DNA from: Rhizophlyctis rosea
Lineage: Eukaryota > Chytridiomycota > Chytridiomycetes > Rhizophlyctidales > Rhizophlyctidaceae
Direction: 5' to 3'
NCBI GenBank assembly: GCA_027596075.1
Contig: JADGJC010000317.1
Coordinates: 1-44,778, forward strand
Length of the DNA: 44,778 nt
Of the stretch, positions 1 to 10,539 are shown piece by piece; position 1 is the stretch's first letter; each line of letters begins with the position of its first letter. The position numbers were made by a program, and so were the translations under genes. Under the pieces are notes generated by a model. The model searched no databases and had not been told where the DNA came from. It saw nothing but the letters and a program-made list of their open reading frames with translations.

Positions 1-2
1 TG

Positions 3-125
3 GCGTTACTGCTGTTGGTGGGTCCAGTTCAGGAAAAAGACCGCTCGGGTATTGACCAGCTTTATGCGGCGGTGGCGGCGGAGAAGGCGGCGGGTGATTC
101 GAATGTTATGAGGGCGAAGTTGTAG
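3..125 (+). CDS. 3' end of an unidentified protein-coding gene (partial)
   Basis: An open frame enters from the left edge and runs 40 codons to a TAG at 123-125. It reads ALLLLVGPVQEKDRSG near its start and ends NVMRAKL. The Ala/Glu/Lys-rich stretch before the end looks helical. Nothing here identifies the family, and the true start lies outside the window. It is called because the frame is open to the edge, the codon use is GC-rich at third positions like neighbouring genes, and a long non-coding stretch follows the stop. Confidence 0.5.
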   Translation, partial: ALLLLVGPVQEKDRSGIDQLYAAVAAEKAAGDSNVMRAKL

Positions 126-976
126 ACTTGATGTGCTACAGATGTAATTTTTTAGCCAATGCATGTTCGTTAAAGAACGAATACCGATAACAGGTTGCCT
201 ATTCTTTGGTGATGTGATTTACATTTGTTTTTCGAGGTCCCCAGAGTCAATAAACAGAGCCTTGGCAGAAATGCAGCGGTCGATGTATCCGTCACTTTCT
301 GTTCCGCTGCCTCCACTCAACCAGTCTCCGAGAACACCCCAGGAACTTGGGATCAACTCAGTTGCCGTCTTAGATGCTGCTGCCCCATGTAAACATTTAC
401 TTTGGATGTCAAGTGGTTGGACTGGTGACCGGCAGTTTTGTTGAGTGAGAGTATTCTTGCCGAATGTGTTTATGCTGAATCTGCCAAGATCCGTTAGATG
501 ACCGCGCGTGGAGGTTCGAACCACTGATGCTATCGGACATGTGGAGTTCAAACCGCTGTGTCGGATATCTGTCGAAGGGCCAGTTTCAACATATCCCTGC
601 GTTGTTTTGAAAGGCATGCATGGGGGATGAGCAATAGTACCTTGACCTGACCATCTGCTTGTCCAAGTCAGTGCCTCACTTTTCTGGGTCAAGACTGGAA
701 GGCGGGGCGTCAGTCATGAGATTGGTGGGAAGTTTTGTTTACCTGCTGTGCCATCATGACTTTACGTAAGCGGTTTCAGCCTGAAAGACGTTCTTTCCCT
801 CCATAAGGAAAAGGTGACGTGCTATTTTGGAACTTGGAAGCACCTTAAACCAGGTTCACCCTGGCAGATAGTGACAGTACGTCTCTCCTTTCCTCTTCCA
901 ACCTCTCCAGTCCCCAATAGTATTTCAACCACATCGTGAAAACATCAACATCTCCAACCATTACGTACTGTCAAGT
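126..976. other. intergenic region between the partial gene and the kinesin gene
   Basis: No gene is supported here. Small frames exist on both strands but match no family I recognise and lack splice context. The last 100 bases before 977 are pyrimidine-rich, as expected for a fungal 5' leader. Confidence 0.4.
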
Positions 977-3313
977 ATGTCCACCAGCAATAACGGCTCG
1001 GAAGCTTTCCGTCCTCCTCCCGCATTCGTGCAGGTAACCTGCGTAGGAAACACCACGCTTCAGTCATGTTATTGAGAGTTTGACAACCTTCAATACTCAA
1101 ACTTTTTGTTTTCGTCCACAGGCTTCATTAGCACGACAGGCGAAAATCAAGGAAAGTCAACAACTCCGTGCAGCGGCGCTCGCAGCCGCCGATAATGACT
1201 TATCCTACGGCGAGTCCTCGCCTAAACGTCCCGGTCACGCCTCACCACCACGTTCCACATCCGCTGCCGGTGGCCTAGTCTCCGCCTCAAAATCCCCATC
1301 AACCCTTTCCACAAAACCCCTGTCACAACCCAACACACCCCCAAGACGAATTTCCCCACACACCACCCCCGCTGCTTCACCTTCCCCATCCCCTTCACCA
1401 TCACCACTAACAACACCCAGCAAAACAGTCCTCCACATAGCGTCCCTCCAACAACGGCGCGAGGAACGGCGAAAACAACAAGAAGCTGTACGAAAAGCTA
1501 AAGAAGGAGTCGATGAGCGGCAGTGGGAGGTTACGCGGCTTGAAGGGATGATTGAGGAGTGGCGCAATGAGTCGTGGAAGGAGGGACGGGTTGAGAGTTT
1601 GGAGAATGATCAAGATGCGGACGAGGATATGAAGATCCGTGTGTGTGTTCGAAAGAGACCAATAAATGAAAAAGGTATGTCCCTCTCGTACAGGTGTGGC
1701 GACTTGCCAGCGAAAAATTCATGGAGACCCCTCAACCTTTTGAAACGAATTAGAACTGTCTACTTCTTCAGTTGACATCCTGACAACGCGCACCGCGATT
1801 TACCCTGACGCCGCAATATACGTGCACGAGCCCAAAACCCGTTTAGACCTCTCCAAAACAATCGACACACACCGATTTATGTTTGATAACGTTTTCGACG
1901 AGAGTGCCACCAATGCTGAGGTTTATGATGCGTCGGTTAAGGGATTGGTGGAAGGGATGTTCAGCGGTGGACGGATGACGTTGTTTGCTTATGGACAGAC
2001 TGGTGGGTATTTTGCACGGCTTTGCAGTATCCGCACTGGGGATCGGAACATGGCGTTCTTAACAAAAAAAAATTACAGGCAGCGGCAAAACCCACACAAT
2101 ATTCGGCACACCAACCGACCCAGGTCTCTTCCACCACATCTGCCACTCAATCATCTTGCTCCACTCCACATCATCCAATGCCCAAACTCTCCACCTAACA
2201 TTCTTCGAGCTCTACGGCCCCCAAGTCTACGACCTCCTCTCCTCCCGCACCCGCGTAACACTCCTCGACTCCGCACAACCCTCCGACCCAATCCACATCC
2301 AAAACCTCACCTCAATTGCCATACACCCCTCCGAAAAGGGCCTGCAAACCTTGCTGTCGAACGTGGAGAAGGGATTTAGCGAAAGGAGTACGGGATCAAC
2401 GGAGGCGAACGCGGATAGTAGTCGGTCTCATGCTGTTATTCAACTGACGCTTCGTTCGAAAATCACTTCCCGCGTAACGGGTAAACTAAGTCTAATAGAC
2501 CTCGCCGGCTCAGAACGCGGTTCAGAACGCGGAGACGTCTCACGCTCCGCCAGATGGGAGAGTAGCGAGATCAACAAATCCCTTCTAGCACTGAAGGAAT
2601 GCATCCGGGCCCTGCACCGTGTCGGGAACGATGGTGCTGTCGCGCCCGCCGTGCGTGGTAAGAGCGACGCAGGGAAACATATCCCCTTCCGCGCGTCGAA
2701 GTTGACGCATATTCTGAGAGACTCGTTTGTGGGGAGGAAGAGCCGGACGGTCATGATTGCGACTGTTAGTCCGGGGAGTGGGAGCGCGGAGCATACGTTG
2801 AATACGTTGAGGTATGCGGGGAGGGTTAAGGGTTTTGGGGAGAGGGTCGGGGGTGGGAGGAGGGTTGGTGGGAGGGTTGCGAAGGTGGAGACAGAGTCTG
2901 GTGACGTGGAAACGGATGAAGGGAAAGTTGAGGGTGGGATCGAAGTCGACGTGGAACGTCGAATTCTATCGTCAAATTCTACGCCCACCGATTCCGGCAC
3001 GTCAACTCCCTCTTCAAAATCACCATGGCCCACACCACCCCTCGACATATCCGCCTACATAGCCTCCCACACTTCACGTCCAACATCTCCAACGCCCGTA
3101 CCTCGCAACCCAATCCACCAATCCCACCAAATATCGCTTACAGCCTTGACGGCGTTATTAGAAGCTGAGAAACGTCTCTTGTCTGATGCTGTAGAGGGTG
3201 AGTATGATGACGATGAGTACGTAGGGAAGTTAGAGGAATTGATTGGCAGACGGATGGCTATTGATGAGGAGTTATTGGAGGTTGTTGGGAAAGTTAGGGG
3301 CGGTGGGAAGTGA
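977..3313 (+). CDS. Kinesin-13 (KIF2/MCAK-type) microtubule depolymerase
   Basis: Exons 977-1033, 1122-1674, 1772-2002 and 2079-3313 join in frame to 691 residues. Kinesin-13 motors do not walk; they use ATP to peel tubulin from microtubule ends, in the spindle and often at flagella. The N-terminal ~190 residues are Ser/Pro-rich and end in a charged helix (QQRREERRKQQEAVRKAK), the usual neck ahead of an internal motor. The motor starts at IRVCVRKRP (about residue 191), with P-loop GQTGSGKT at 278-285 (split by intron 3), SSRSH at 394-398 and DLAGSE at 421-426. The sequence NKSLLALKECIRAL and the ending NTLRYAGRV are typical of the family. Oddities: the loop-2 KVD motif reads RLD (EPKTRLDLSK), and about 20 extra residues sit before IPFRASKLT. 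The C-terminus is acidic with a short coiled coil. Known of the family: a central motor and a length near 700. Confidence 0.93.
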
Positions 3314-3785
3314 GTGACGGTGTTTGATATGTTTTTGTCAGGCTTCGTGATATAATTTTGTAGTTAGTGTGTATATAGCGGGCTTCATGATGTTATAGTA
3401 TGTTGATATGCGTGGGCAATTTCTCGATAATGCGTCTTTCACTCCATATAATGATCACCGTCCTGAGAATTCCTGATGGGCAATCGTCACATTCCTTGTG
3501 ACCAATTCTGGCGATTGTGTGAAGACAAACATGTTGAAGGCAAACATGTTCGAACAGGTTACGGATTGCACGACGAAGAGTGTATGCATTCCAAATATGT
3601 AAACATACAATGCGAGCCAATGACTATCCGGCATCGTGGGTACCATACCGATGTGCCAACAACACAAGACAAACATCCCCTCTACACTGAAACAGCATTT
3701 CTGATTACAGATACAAAATGTGGTATGAACATACAATTTCATCTATCACTGAACTACACTCAACAGACCACCAGACCCTTCTCTG
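3314..3785. other. intergenic region with a short direct repeat
   Basis: This lies between the convergent ends of the kinesin and Mss51-like genes. It should hold both 3' untranslated regions. A 15-base unit containing CAAACATGTT is repeated in tandem at about 3526-3554. No other structure is seen. Confidence 0.4.
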
Positions 3786-4915
3786 TCATATCATTCCGTG
3801 TAAAATACCCCACACAAACCCATTACTCCAAGACGGCAAATTGTGCCCACCATACACATCAACAACAGGTCGCCGAAAAACATTAACCACCGGGCCAAAA
3901 GTGCGCTTAACACCGAACTCGCGCTTCAAACAATCCCTGCCAAGTTCCCGATTCAACTCTTTTGTAGTAGTAAAAACACATTTCTGTTTCGCTTCCACCA
4001 ACATCTTCATCGTAGCCTTCCAATTCGCAGCCCCAAACATCCCGCCGTTCAGCGAAAATAACAATATAGGGCTTGCCGTCCCGAAATCTAGATCCTCATG
4101 CAAGTAGATTGCGCCGGTGAGGTGGTCTGGACCGTACATGCCATGTCGAACGGTTACGAGGAGGGAAGAGTCGATGCTATCCTTGTCGAAATAGCTGGTG
4201 GAGAGGTCGGGGCGAAGGTTTGATGAGAGGTTCGGTCCAACCAGGTGGACGGATATGTCTGCCTTTGGAAGGAAGGGACACAAGATCTGCCTCTTTCGTG
4301 GCTCCAATCATGTGAATGGTCAGCTTGCGCCGGCCTAGACGGGTGTCATTACTCATTGTGTGGCAAGTCAACTCAACGGCGTTATGTAAGATACAGTCTC
4401 ATTTGTAAACACTTACCATCCGGTCCTATCACCATGTAGTCCAACACTCACTTGTTCAGGACGCGCCAAATTGTCACCGGAACCTCCAAAACCAGGGCAG
4501 CTGGGTCATCAAACTTTAACCGTCGCACCGTGTAGAACGCCTCCCACGTATCAATGCTACGTGGATTGACACTTTGAAGAAAATCCGCATCCATGGGGTA
4601 AAGGTCCATGCTGAGCCCTAACATCTGGAACCGCGCCTTGAATTCATCATCCAACCTTGTTTCCTGCAGCCGAGCTTCTCGCTCAGCTGCCAGGTCTCCG
4701 TAAGGCACTTCGCAATAGCACCCACAAAGACGGCGGAAAACTCCCTTGTTGTGGATGTCATTTCGAACGAGGAATGTGTGGAGGTTGAAGTTTGTGAGTT
4801 GGATATGAGAGTTGTAGAAGTCGAATGGGAGGTCGTGGAGGTTGTCGATTTCGAGGCGTTGCATGGTTTTCGCGTGCGATTCGCAGGAACTTTGGTGTTT
4901 TGGCCAGTCATCTCT
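3786..4915 (-). CDS. Mss51/MYND-type C-terminal domain protein, probably truncated or broken
   Basis: On the minus strand an exon from 4915 reads DDWPKHQSSCESHAK, like the last part of a MYND zinc finger. It continues as LHDLPFDFYN and IHNKGVFRRLCGCYC, the typical start of the domain that follows MYND in Mss51-like proteins. An intron begins at the GTGAGT at 4451. Next comes RRKLTIHMIGATKEAD (frame ending near 4280). Then, in another frame, the sequence ADISVHLVGPNLS, MYGPDHL, NGGMFGAANWKATM runs to a stop at 3786. The pattern LTIHxxGA...xxVGPxL...FNxG...W is that of the Mss51 C-terminal domain. The join between the last two blocks (about 4265-4300) needs a frame change with no room for an intron. 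The Cys pairs that should open the MYND finger were not found upstream. I infer a decayed or misassembled member of a family involved in mitochondrial translation or gene regulation. Confidence 0.5.
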
Positions 4916-5659
4916 CTAGGAAAGATCAAGGGGGCATTGTCCAGCTCTTTCAAGTTGAGCTGTTATAGTGTATCGTGAAATGAAAGGTTCCATGGATATG
5001 CAATCTATCAGTTCTTGATTTGTGTTTTCTGTAACAACATATTCATACCGTGGAGCGCAATTTGTTAGTTTCTCATTATGCCCAGTATGTTTTTGAACTC
5101 AAAGTTTACTGACTTGCACAGCGTCTGCCGTCAAGTTGTGAATATGGTCACTGTTGCCGGGTTTGGTGCGTGGGTGAAGTTTGCTACATGCACACGCTGA
5201 ATGTAAGAGAGTGAGCACTGCCTGCCCTCCGTCAGGAGACTGGCACAAGAATCCTGGGTGCTAGAGCGTAAGGAGTGAAAAGTAGCTGGATTAGGGAATG
5301 ACCATGGGTGTGGAAAGTCAAACAAGCAAGTCAAGTAGACTAAGTAGTCAGCAAATCAAGCATCAAGAGAGGGCCACGGACGGTCAGGGTCCACCTTCCT
5401 GCTGTCCGACACTTCGGACCCATTGGTGAGGCTGGGGTCGCTTTCAACGCTTTGGGATCAGCTTGCTTTGGGGTCCCTCGACTCTCGAGACTCGTCGAGA
5501 CTTCAGCCGCAAGTCCGCAAAACCCTTGTTCGCACACTTCGCACAGTCTCCCCTTCAGCGGATCTTCTCCGGTCCCGAACTATCAACAATCCACTGGCAG
5601 AACCCATTTGCACTCTCTCCACTGACTAAAGCTTTTAAAAAGCCTGGGTCTATTCTCCC
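4916..5659. other. intergenic, probable divergent promoter region
   Basis: This lies between the Mss51-like gene (minus) and the hydratase-family gene (plus). A missing N-terminal exon of the Mss51-like gene would have to be here, but no CxxC zinc-finger pairs were found on the minus strand. Otherwise nothing recognisable. Confidence 0.35.
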
Positions 5660-6825
5660 ATGCGTCAACACGCCAACACCATATATCGACTCTTCCGCCT
5701 TCCTCACCTTTACTCCCGCCCATTCTCAACTTCAAAATCGTTTACCAACTCATCAACCTACCTTTCGGATATACGCGATACCTTCCTCAGTCTGGGTTCG
5801 GGTTCCGTATCACTCTCCACAAGCCACGCACCGGGAATAGCTTTGTTACAGTTACAGAATGTTGACAAGAAAAATGCACTCAGCCCAAAGATGATGGCGG
5901 AATTGGCCGGTGCGGTCGACAGGTTGGAGGATTTGTGCGACGGGGACGAGGAAGGCGGAGATGACTTGGTTGCGATTATCATGGCTGGGGAAGGCGGAAA
6001 CTTTTGTTCTGGGTTTGGTGCGTTCTCAATGCCATATCTTTGTGACAAAACTTGATCATGACAATGGGATTCCGGACATGAACAGATCTATCCACGTCTT
6101 CCAATCCAGACTATTTTTTGAACCGTACCTTTGGGAGTGAAATGTCTTGTCTGATGCAGGATACTCTCTTCCGCTTACGTGCGCTACCTCTTGTGTCCGT
6201 GGCAGCGGTAGATGGACATGCCATAGGGGGAGGGGCAGAACTGGCTTTTGCATGTGATGAGCGATGTGTTAGTGAGAAAGCAGCCATACGATTTGTGCAG
6301 GCACGAATGGGTGTCACAACAGGTTGGGGAGGTGAGTAGGCTTATCTTTTGAGGCATCAGAATACTTCATAGGCTGTTCGGATTTGCCGAGCAACGCCCA
6401 AATGCTGAACATTCTTGGCCGCAGGGATCACATATCTATCCTACCTCCTCCCACCACAAAAGATCCTCGAGATCCTCAGCACTACACAAACATTACGATG
6501 TCAAGATCTGACATCACTCAACCTCGCTCACCAAATGCATCACAATCAATCAAAACCCTTCCTGAATGCAGTGGAGCACTTTCTCAGGCCCCGCACCCAC
6601 GATGCACATGGTAGACTGCGCTCAGCACATGTTTTGAGAGAAATGAAGCGAGCTGTGTGTGCGGTTACTAGGTTTGGGGGAAACAAAGATTTGTTTTGGG
6701 GCGAAATGGTGGGGAAATTGGAAAAGGAGAGGAAAGTGTTTGAACGGGTTTGGGGTGGAAAGGAGAATCGGAAAGCTGTGGAAGAGTTTGCTAAAGGTGG
6801 GAGGAGCAGGAAGGAGTCAGGGTAG
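5660..6825 (+). CDS. Ethylmalonyl-CoA decarboxylase-like protein (ECHDC1-type, enoyl-CoA hydratase superfamily)
   Basis: Exons 5660-6017, 6110-6331 and 6425-6825 join to 326 residues. The crotonase fold is shown by NVDKKNALSPKMMAEL, the oxyanion-hole segment NFCSGFD (its D made across intron 1) and DGHAIGGGAELAFACD. The following IRFVQARMGVTTGWGGG, spliced over intron 2, closely matches the ECHDC1 subgroup (IRFVxxxMGxxPGWGG). The ending FERVWGGKENRKAV also fits ECHDC1, which has VWGGxxNxxAI near its C-terminus. Known role: proofreading decarboxylation of ethylmalonyl-CoA or methylmalonyl-CoA made by side reactions of acetyl-CoA or propionyl-CoA carboxylase. The first ~35 residues (RLFRLPHLYSRPFSTSK) are basic and Ser-rich without acids, like a mitochondrial presequence, whereas the animal enzyme is described as cytosolic. 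A general enoyl-CoA hydratase is the alternative. Confidence 0.85.
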
Positions 6826-7614
6826 TCATTTCCGAAGAAACGTGTGGAAGGGGAGTATGGTTGAGAGGACGGCAGTGTGGCCTTCAGCTTGCAATTTCGG
6901 GATGCAATGTCAACCAGCAATATTGATACGCATATGTTGATTCATATGTGAGGAGCCAATTATTCTGAACATGAACTCGTATTTTGCTGGTGCACAAGAC
7001 TCACAAGGTCCTCCGTCACACCCAGCACGACACGAATTTGCGATTTCGAAGCCGTAAAATCTGCAGAAAGGTCACATTACTATGCTCTGCCGCCTCTACA
7101 GACAAAAAATGTTTTTGATTCCCCAAAATAGTCATTGTATGAAGTATCGATAGTGATGTGTGATGATGCGTTCATCAAAAACATCCAGGCATAAACGCAC
7201 CCAAACTCGAAGGATTCAAGGGTGGTGTGGTTGGTGAGGCGTCAAGTCGCGTGTCGCAGAACACCAGAACACTTTCGGTTCTCTCGTTCCACCTTTCCAA
7301 CTTCCCACGCGTGTCTTTCCCCTTCACTTCCATTTCCATCGCGCACCAAAGAAACTGTTCAAGCTGACCTACTACAGTGGCGCTGGGAGCTGCAATCTAC
7401 CTACTACTGAACTCCATACCGGTCCGAGGGACCACTCCCTTTTTCCAGCAATAACGATTCGCAACCGTGCATAGGTCTCAGGTTCCCACCCAGTTCCTGG
7501 TCGTTGACCTTAACGATACGCTTCGTCCCTTATACTCGAACCTTGACAACCCTTTTCACCGGGAACCACACCAGACGTCCACATAGCATATTACAACGCG
7601 TGGCAATTGGAATC
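6826..7614. other. intergenic region and 5' leader of the MST kinase gene
   Basis: No gene is supported. The part from about 7290 on is CT-rich and contains CCACCTTTCC-like tracts typical of a transcribed leader. The kinase frame is open upstream of ATG 7615, but the added residues match nothing in MST kinases. Confidence 0.35.
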
Positions 7615-10539
7615 ATGGGCTTCGCTCTGACGCAAGAGGAATTGAAAGCGGACCCGATGGACGTGTTCACCATATTGGGAAAGCTGGGCGAGGGGTAGGT
7701 TGTGCCTGGCGTCTGTATGATTGGAGAGCAAGGTCCGCGGACATGGAGACAGTGCGAATATGCATAAACTTGGTAGCTGCTCACCTCCCAAGTGGCCGCC
7801 TACCTCCTTAAAGGTGGTTGACGGGAAGGGCTGTGAAGACACGTCCCAAGCCTTGGGAACGGGACAAGTCTACGATTTCAGAGAACCGTACTTAAGAGAA
7901 CCGTACTAACCCCTAACCCTAACCCTAACCCTCCCCAATTTCTTTTAGGTCATACGGTTCAGTCCACAAAGCCATGCATACCCGAACATCAACGACCGTA
8001 GCCATCAAAATGATCCCGATAGAAAACGACTTGGACGATAGCATAAAGGAAATCAACATCATGACGGACTGCGACTCAGATTATGTGGTCCGATTCTACG
8101 GCCATTATTTGAAAGAGGGGTATTTGTGGGTGAGTATCTTTCTTTCCGCCATCCGAAATGGATGGTCGTGCAATTGACAGGGCGCTGATCATAATTGGTA
8201 TTTCCCAGATCGTTATGGAGTACTGCGGAGCAGGATCAGTGTCGGATGTCATGAGATTATGCAAGACCATCATGACCGAAGCTCAAATCGCAGTCATCTG
8301 CGCTCATGTCCTAAAGGGGTTATCGTACCTTCATTCGAGGCGGAAGATCCATAGGGATGTGAAGGCAGGGTGAGTGTTCCTGCAATATGCCAATCTCAAA
8401 TTTCAGCATATGAAGATGTTCCTGAATCATATTCCTGTTCCATGCAGAAATATACTCCTAAATAACGAAGGCGAAGCCAAGTTGGCGGATTTTGGAGTCG
8501 CTGGGCAATTGACGGATAACATGTCGAAGCGGAACACGGTGATAGGCACGCCTTTTTGGATGGTATGTTGGCGTATATACATCCTCAAATTTTGTTATGC
8601 GTCTTGGCCCTCAAGTCCCAGTGGATGATGGATTGCTCACAAAATCACTCTGCTCTATGCATTTTCAGGCACCAGAAGTCATCCAAGAAGTTGGATACGG
8701 TGTGACGGCGGACATCTGGTCTCTGGGAATTACATGCATTGAGATGGCAGAGGGACGGCCGCCTTATCATAATATCCATCCAATGAGGGTAAGCCATATG
8801 TCGTGCTTATTGGTTTTTGAAATCTGAAAACTCAAAATTTGTCGGCCAGGCAATATTCATGATTCCAACACGTCCACCACCAAAACTGGAAAACGAGTCC
8901 AAGTTTACAAAAGTGTTTCGGGAGTTTATAGCACGATGTTTGACGAAAAACCCAGTGGAGAGACCAACCGCGGAGGATTTGTTGAAGGTGCGCTTGAGGG
9001 TGTCATGGATCAATGGTGAAGCATTGCAACACAGACTGACCGGGTTGTTGGAATGGACTATTTTGTATGGCGCAGGATCCATTCATTGTGAACGCACCTG
9101 GACTGAGTGTCCTCGGTGAAATTGTAACGGAAACACTGGAGTGGGTGGCTAAAGGGGCTTTGGAGAGGGTGGGTACATTTCCGCTGTTTCCCGAAGCCAT
9201 TCCATTGATACAAGAGTTTGAACTTTGCTTTGTGCTTTGATGTTACAGTCGGAAGAAGATGATGAGGAAAGTGATACGAGGGATGATTTGACAGTGAGTT
9301 GATCTCTTCGCCTTCTGTCGCACATTATTTTCATCACATACGGATGTTGGTTGCTGACATCCCAATGTCATTTTCGTCGCGCCAGAACGCCCTCCACACA
9401 ATGCGCCTCCCCGACGAATCAGGTTCAACAGCCACCATGAAGCACCGCTCCGTCTCAACACCCTCCAACGCCAGTCCAACCCGACGAGCTTTTGCCGCCG
9501 AACCGTCCTCCCCTTCCGGCGGCCCGGCTTCTTTATCCCACACTCTGAAACGCGGCAACACCGACGATGTTCGAAATCGGTATGGAGTGGAGCAGATCGA
9601 GTATGAAGAGGATTTTGATATGGAGGCCCGAATTGAGACTGGGACTATGGTGGTTAACGCTGGGAGTGGGACGATGCGGGTTGCTGGTGGAGGAGCAAGA
9701 GGGCGAGGAGGAAATTTTGATAATTATGCTAGTGGCACCATGGTGGTGAATGGTGAGGAAGAGGGTTTGGGCAGTGCGATGGGGACAATGAGAAGGGTAG
9801 ATGACGGGACCATGAAGCGTAAGTGAGCAGTCAGGGGTGAAGTATTTGTTGCGTTTGCAATTTGCGGTCGGGAAACGTGGCTCACGTAATCTCATCATTA
9901 CCCTTCGTCTCCAGGAACGGACAATGACTCTTACGAACCAGCTTTCATGCGATATCTGCGGAAGGGTCAGTCATCGGACCCGCCGCAAGGAGGTGGCGAA
10001 AGCGATGAAGGGTCTTTTGATACTGGGACGATGAAGCCCATGAAGGGCAAAGTGGGGCAGGGGCAGGTAGCTACATTGGGACGAGGGGTAGAGTTAACAA
10101 TCGGACGGTCTGGCACGGTCAAAACATCTCCTTCTGCGCCGTCACCCGGTCGGGGTGGGGTAAGTTGGATACTTCGTTGGATTTTGACCCATTCATGCAT
10201 GGACAACACCTCCATCCTGTATGACTGATTTGGTATGTATTTCATCCGGTCATGAAACAGGCCACGCGATCCCCACCAGTCCACACCGCCGACTCCGACC
10301 GCCCAACTGCCAATGCAATATCTGCTGCAACAACCGTAACTGAGCTAGAAGAATTGTTGCGATTATTGGATCGGAATATGGAAGTTGAAATTGAAGGAGT
10401 CAGGCGACGTTTTGAAGAACGGAAGGCACCATTAGTGGAGGCGTTGGAGATGCGGAGGAGTGAGGAGGGTTTGGGGGTTTCCAGCGGTGGCGGGGGAAGG
10501 TTCGGAATGGGGACATGGAGGAAGGGTGGGAAGGGGTGA
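7615..10539 (+). CDS. MST1/2 (Hippo) family Ser/Thr kinase with C-terminal SARAH domain
   Basis: Eleven exons (7615-7694, 7949-8129, 8209-8369, 8448-8562, 8669-8788, 8850-8987, 9076-9168, 9249-9293, 9386-9818, 9915-10159, 10261-10539) give 629 residues in one frame. The kinase domain covers about 18-270: GEGSYGSV (25-32), catalytic VAIK with K47, [23 protein letters not shown] (135-142), [10 protein letters not shown] (155-164), activation segment [18 protein letters not shown] with T171 as the likely autophosphorylation site. IHPMRAIFMIPT and [12 protein letters not shown] are MST1/2 hallmarks. An acidic patch follows (SEEDDEESD), then a ~230-residue low-complexity linker with eight Thr-Met pairs. 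A SARAH helix ends the protein (about 562-605: [30 protein letters not shown]), then a Gly-rich tail. In animals this kinase works with SAV, MOB1 and LATS; none of these is in the window. Confidence 0.95.
7880..7932 (+). repeat. tandem 15-mer plus interstitial telomere-like repeat inside kinase intron 1
   Basis: Two copies of AGAGAACCGTACT (7880-7892 and 7895-7907) are followed at once by four or five CCCTAA-type units (7905-7932), the complement of the TTAGGG telomere repeat. The acceptor CTTTTAG ends at 7948, so the array lies 16-43 bases before the splice site and supplies several CTAAC branch-point-like motifs. At 254 nt this intron is about three times longer than its neighbours. Confidence 0.85.

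Noticed and set aside
500..560. GGTTCGAACC followed by GAGTTCAAACC, resembling a tRNA B box
   Set aside because: No A box at the right distance and no acceptor or anticodon stems can be folded around it.
219..692. 157-codon minus-strand frame
   Set aside because: No family resemblance, no membrane or signal features and no supporting splice context; the plus strand is also open in part of it.
7905..7932. Telomere repeats as a sign of a chromosome end
   Set aside because: Intact coding exons of one gene continue on both sides, so the array is interstitial.
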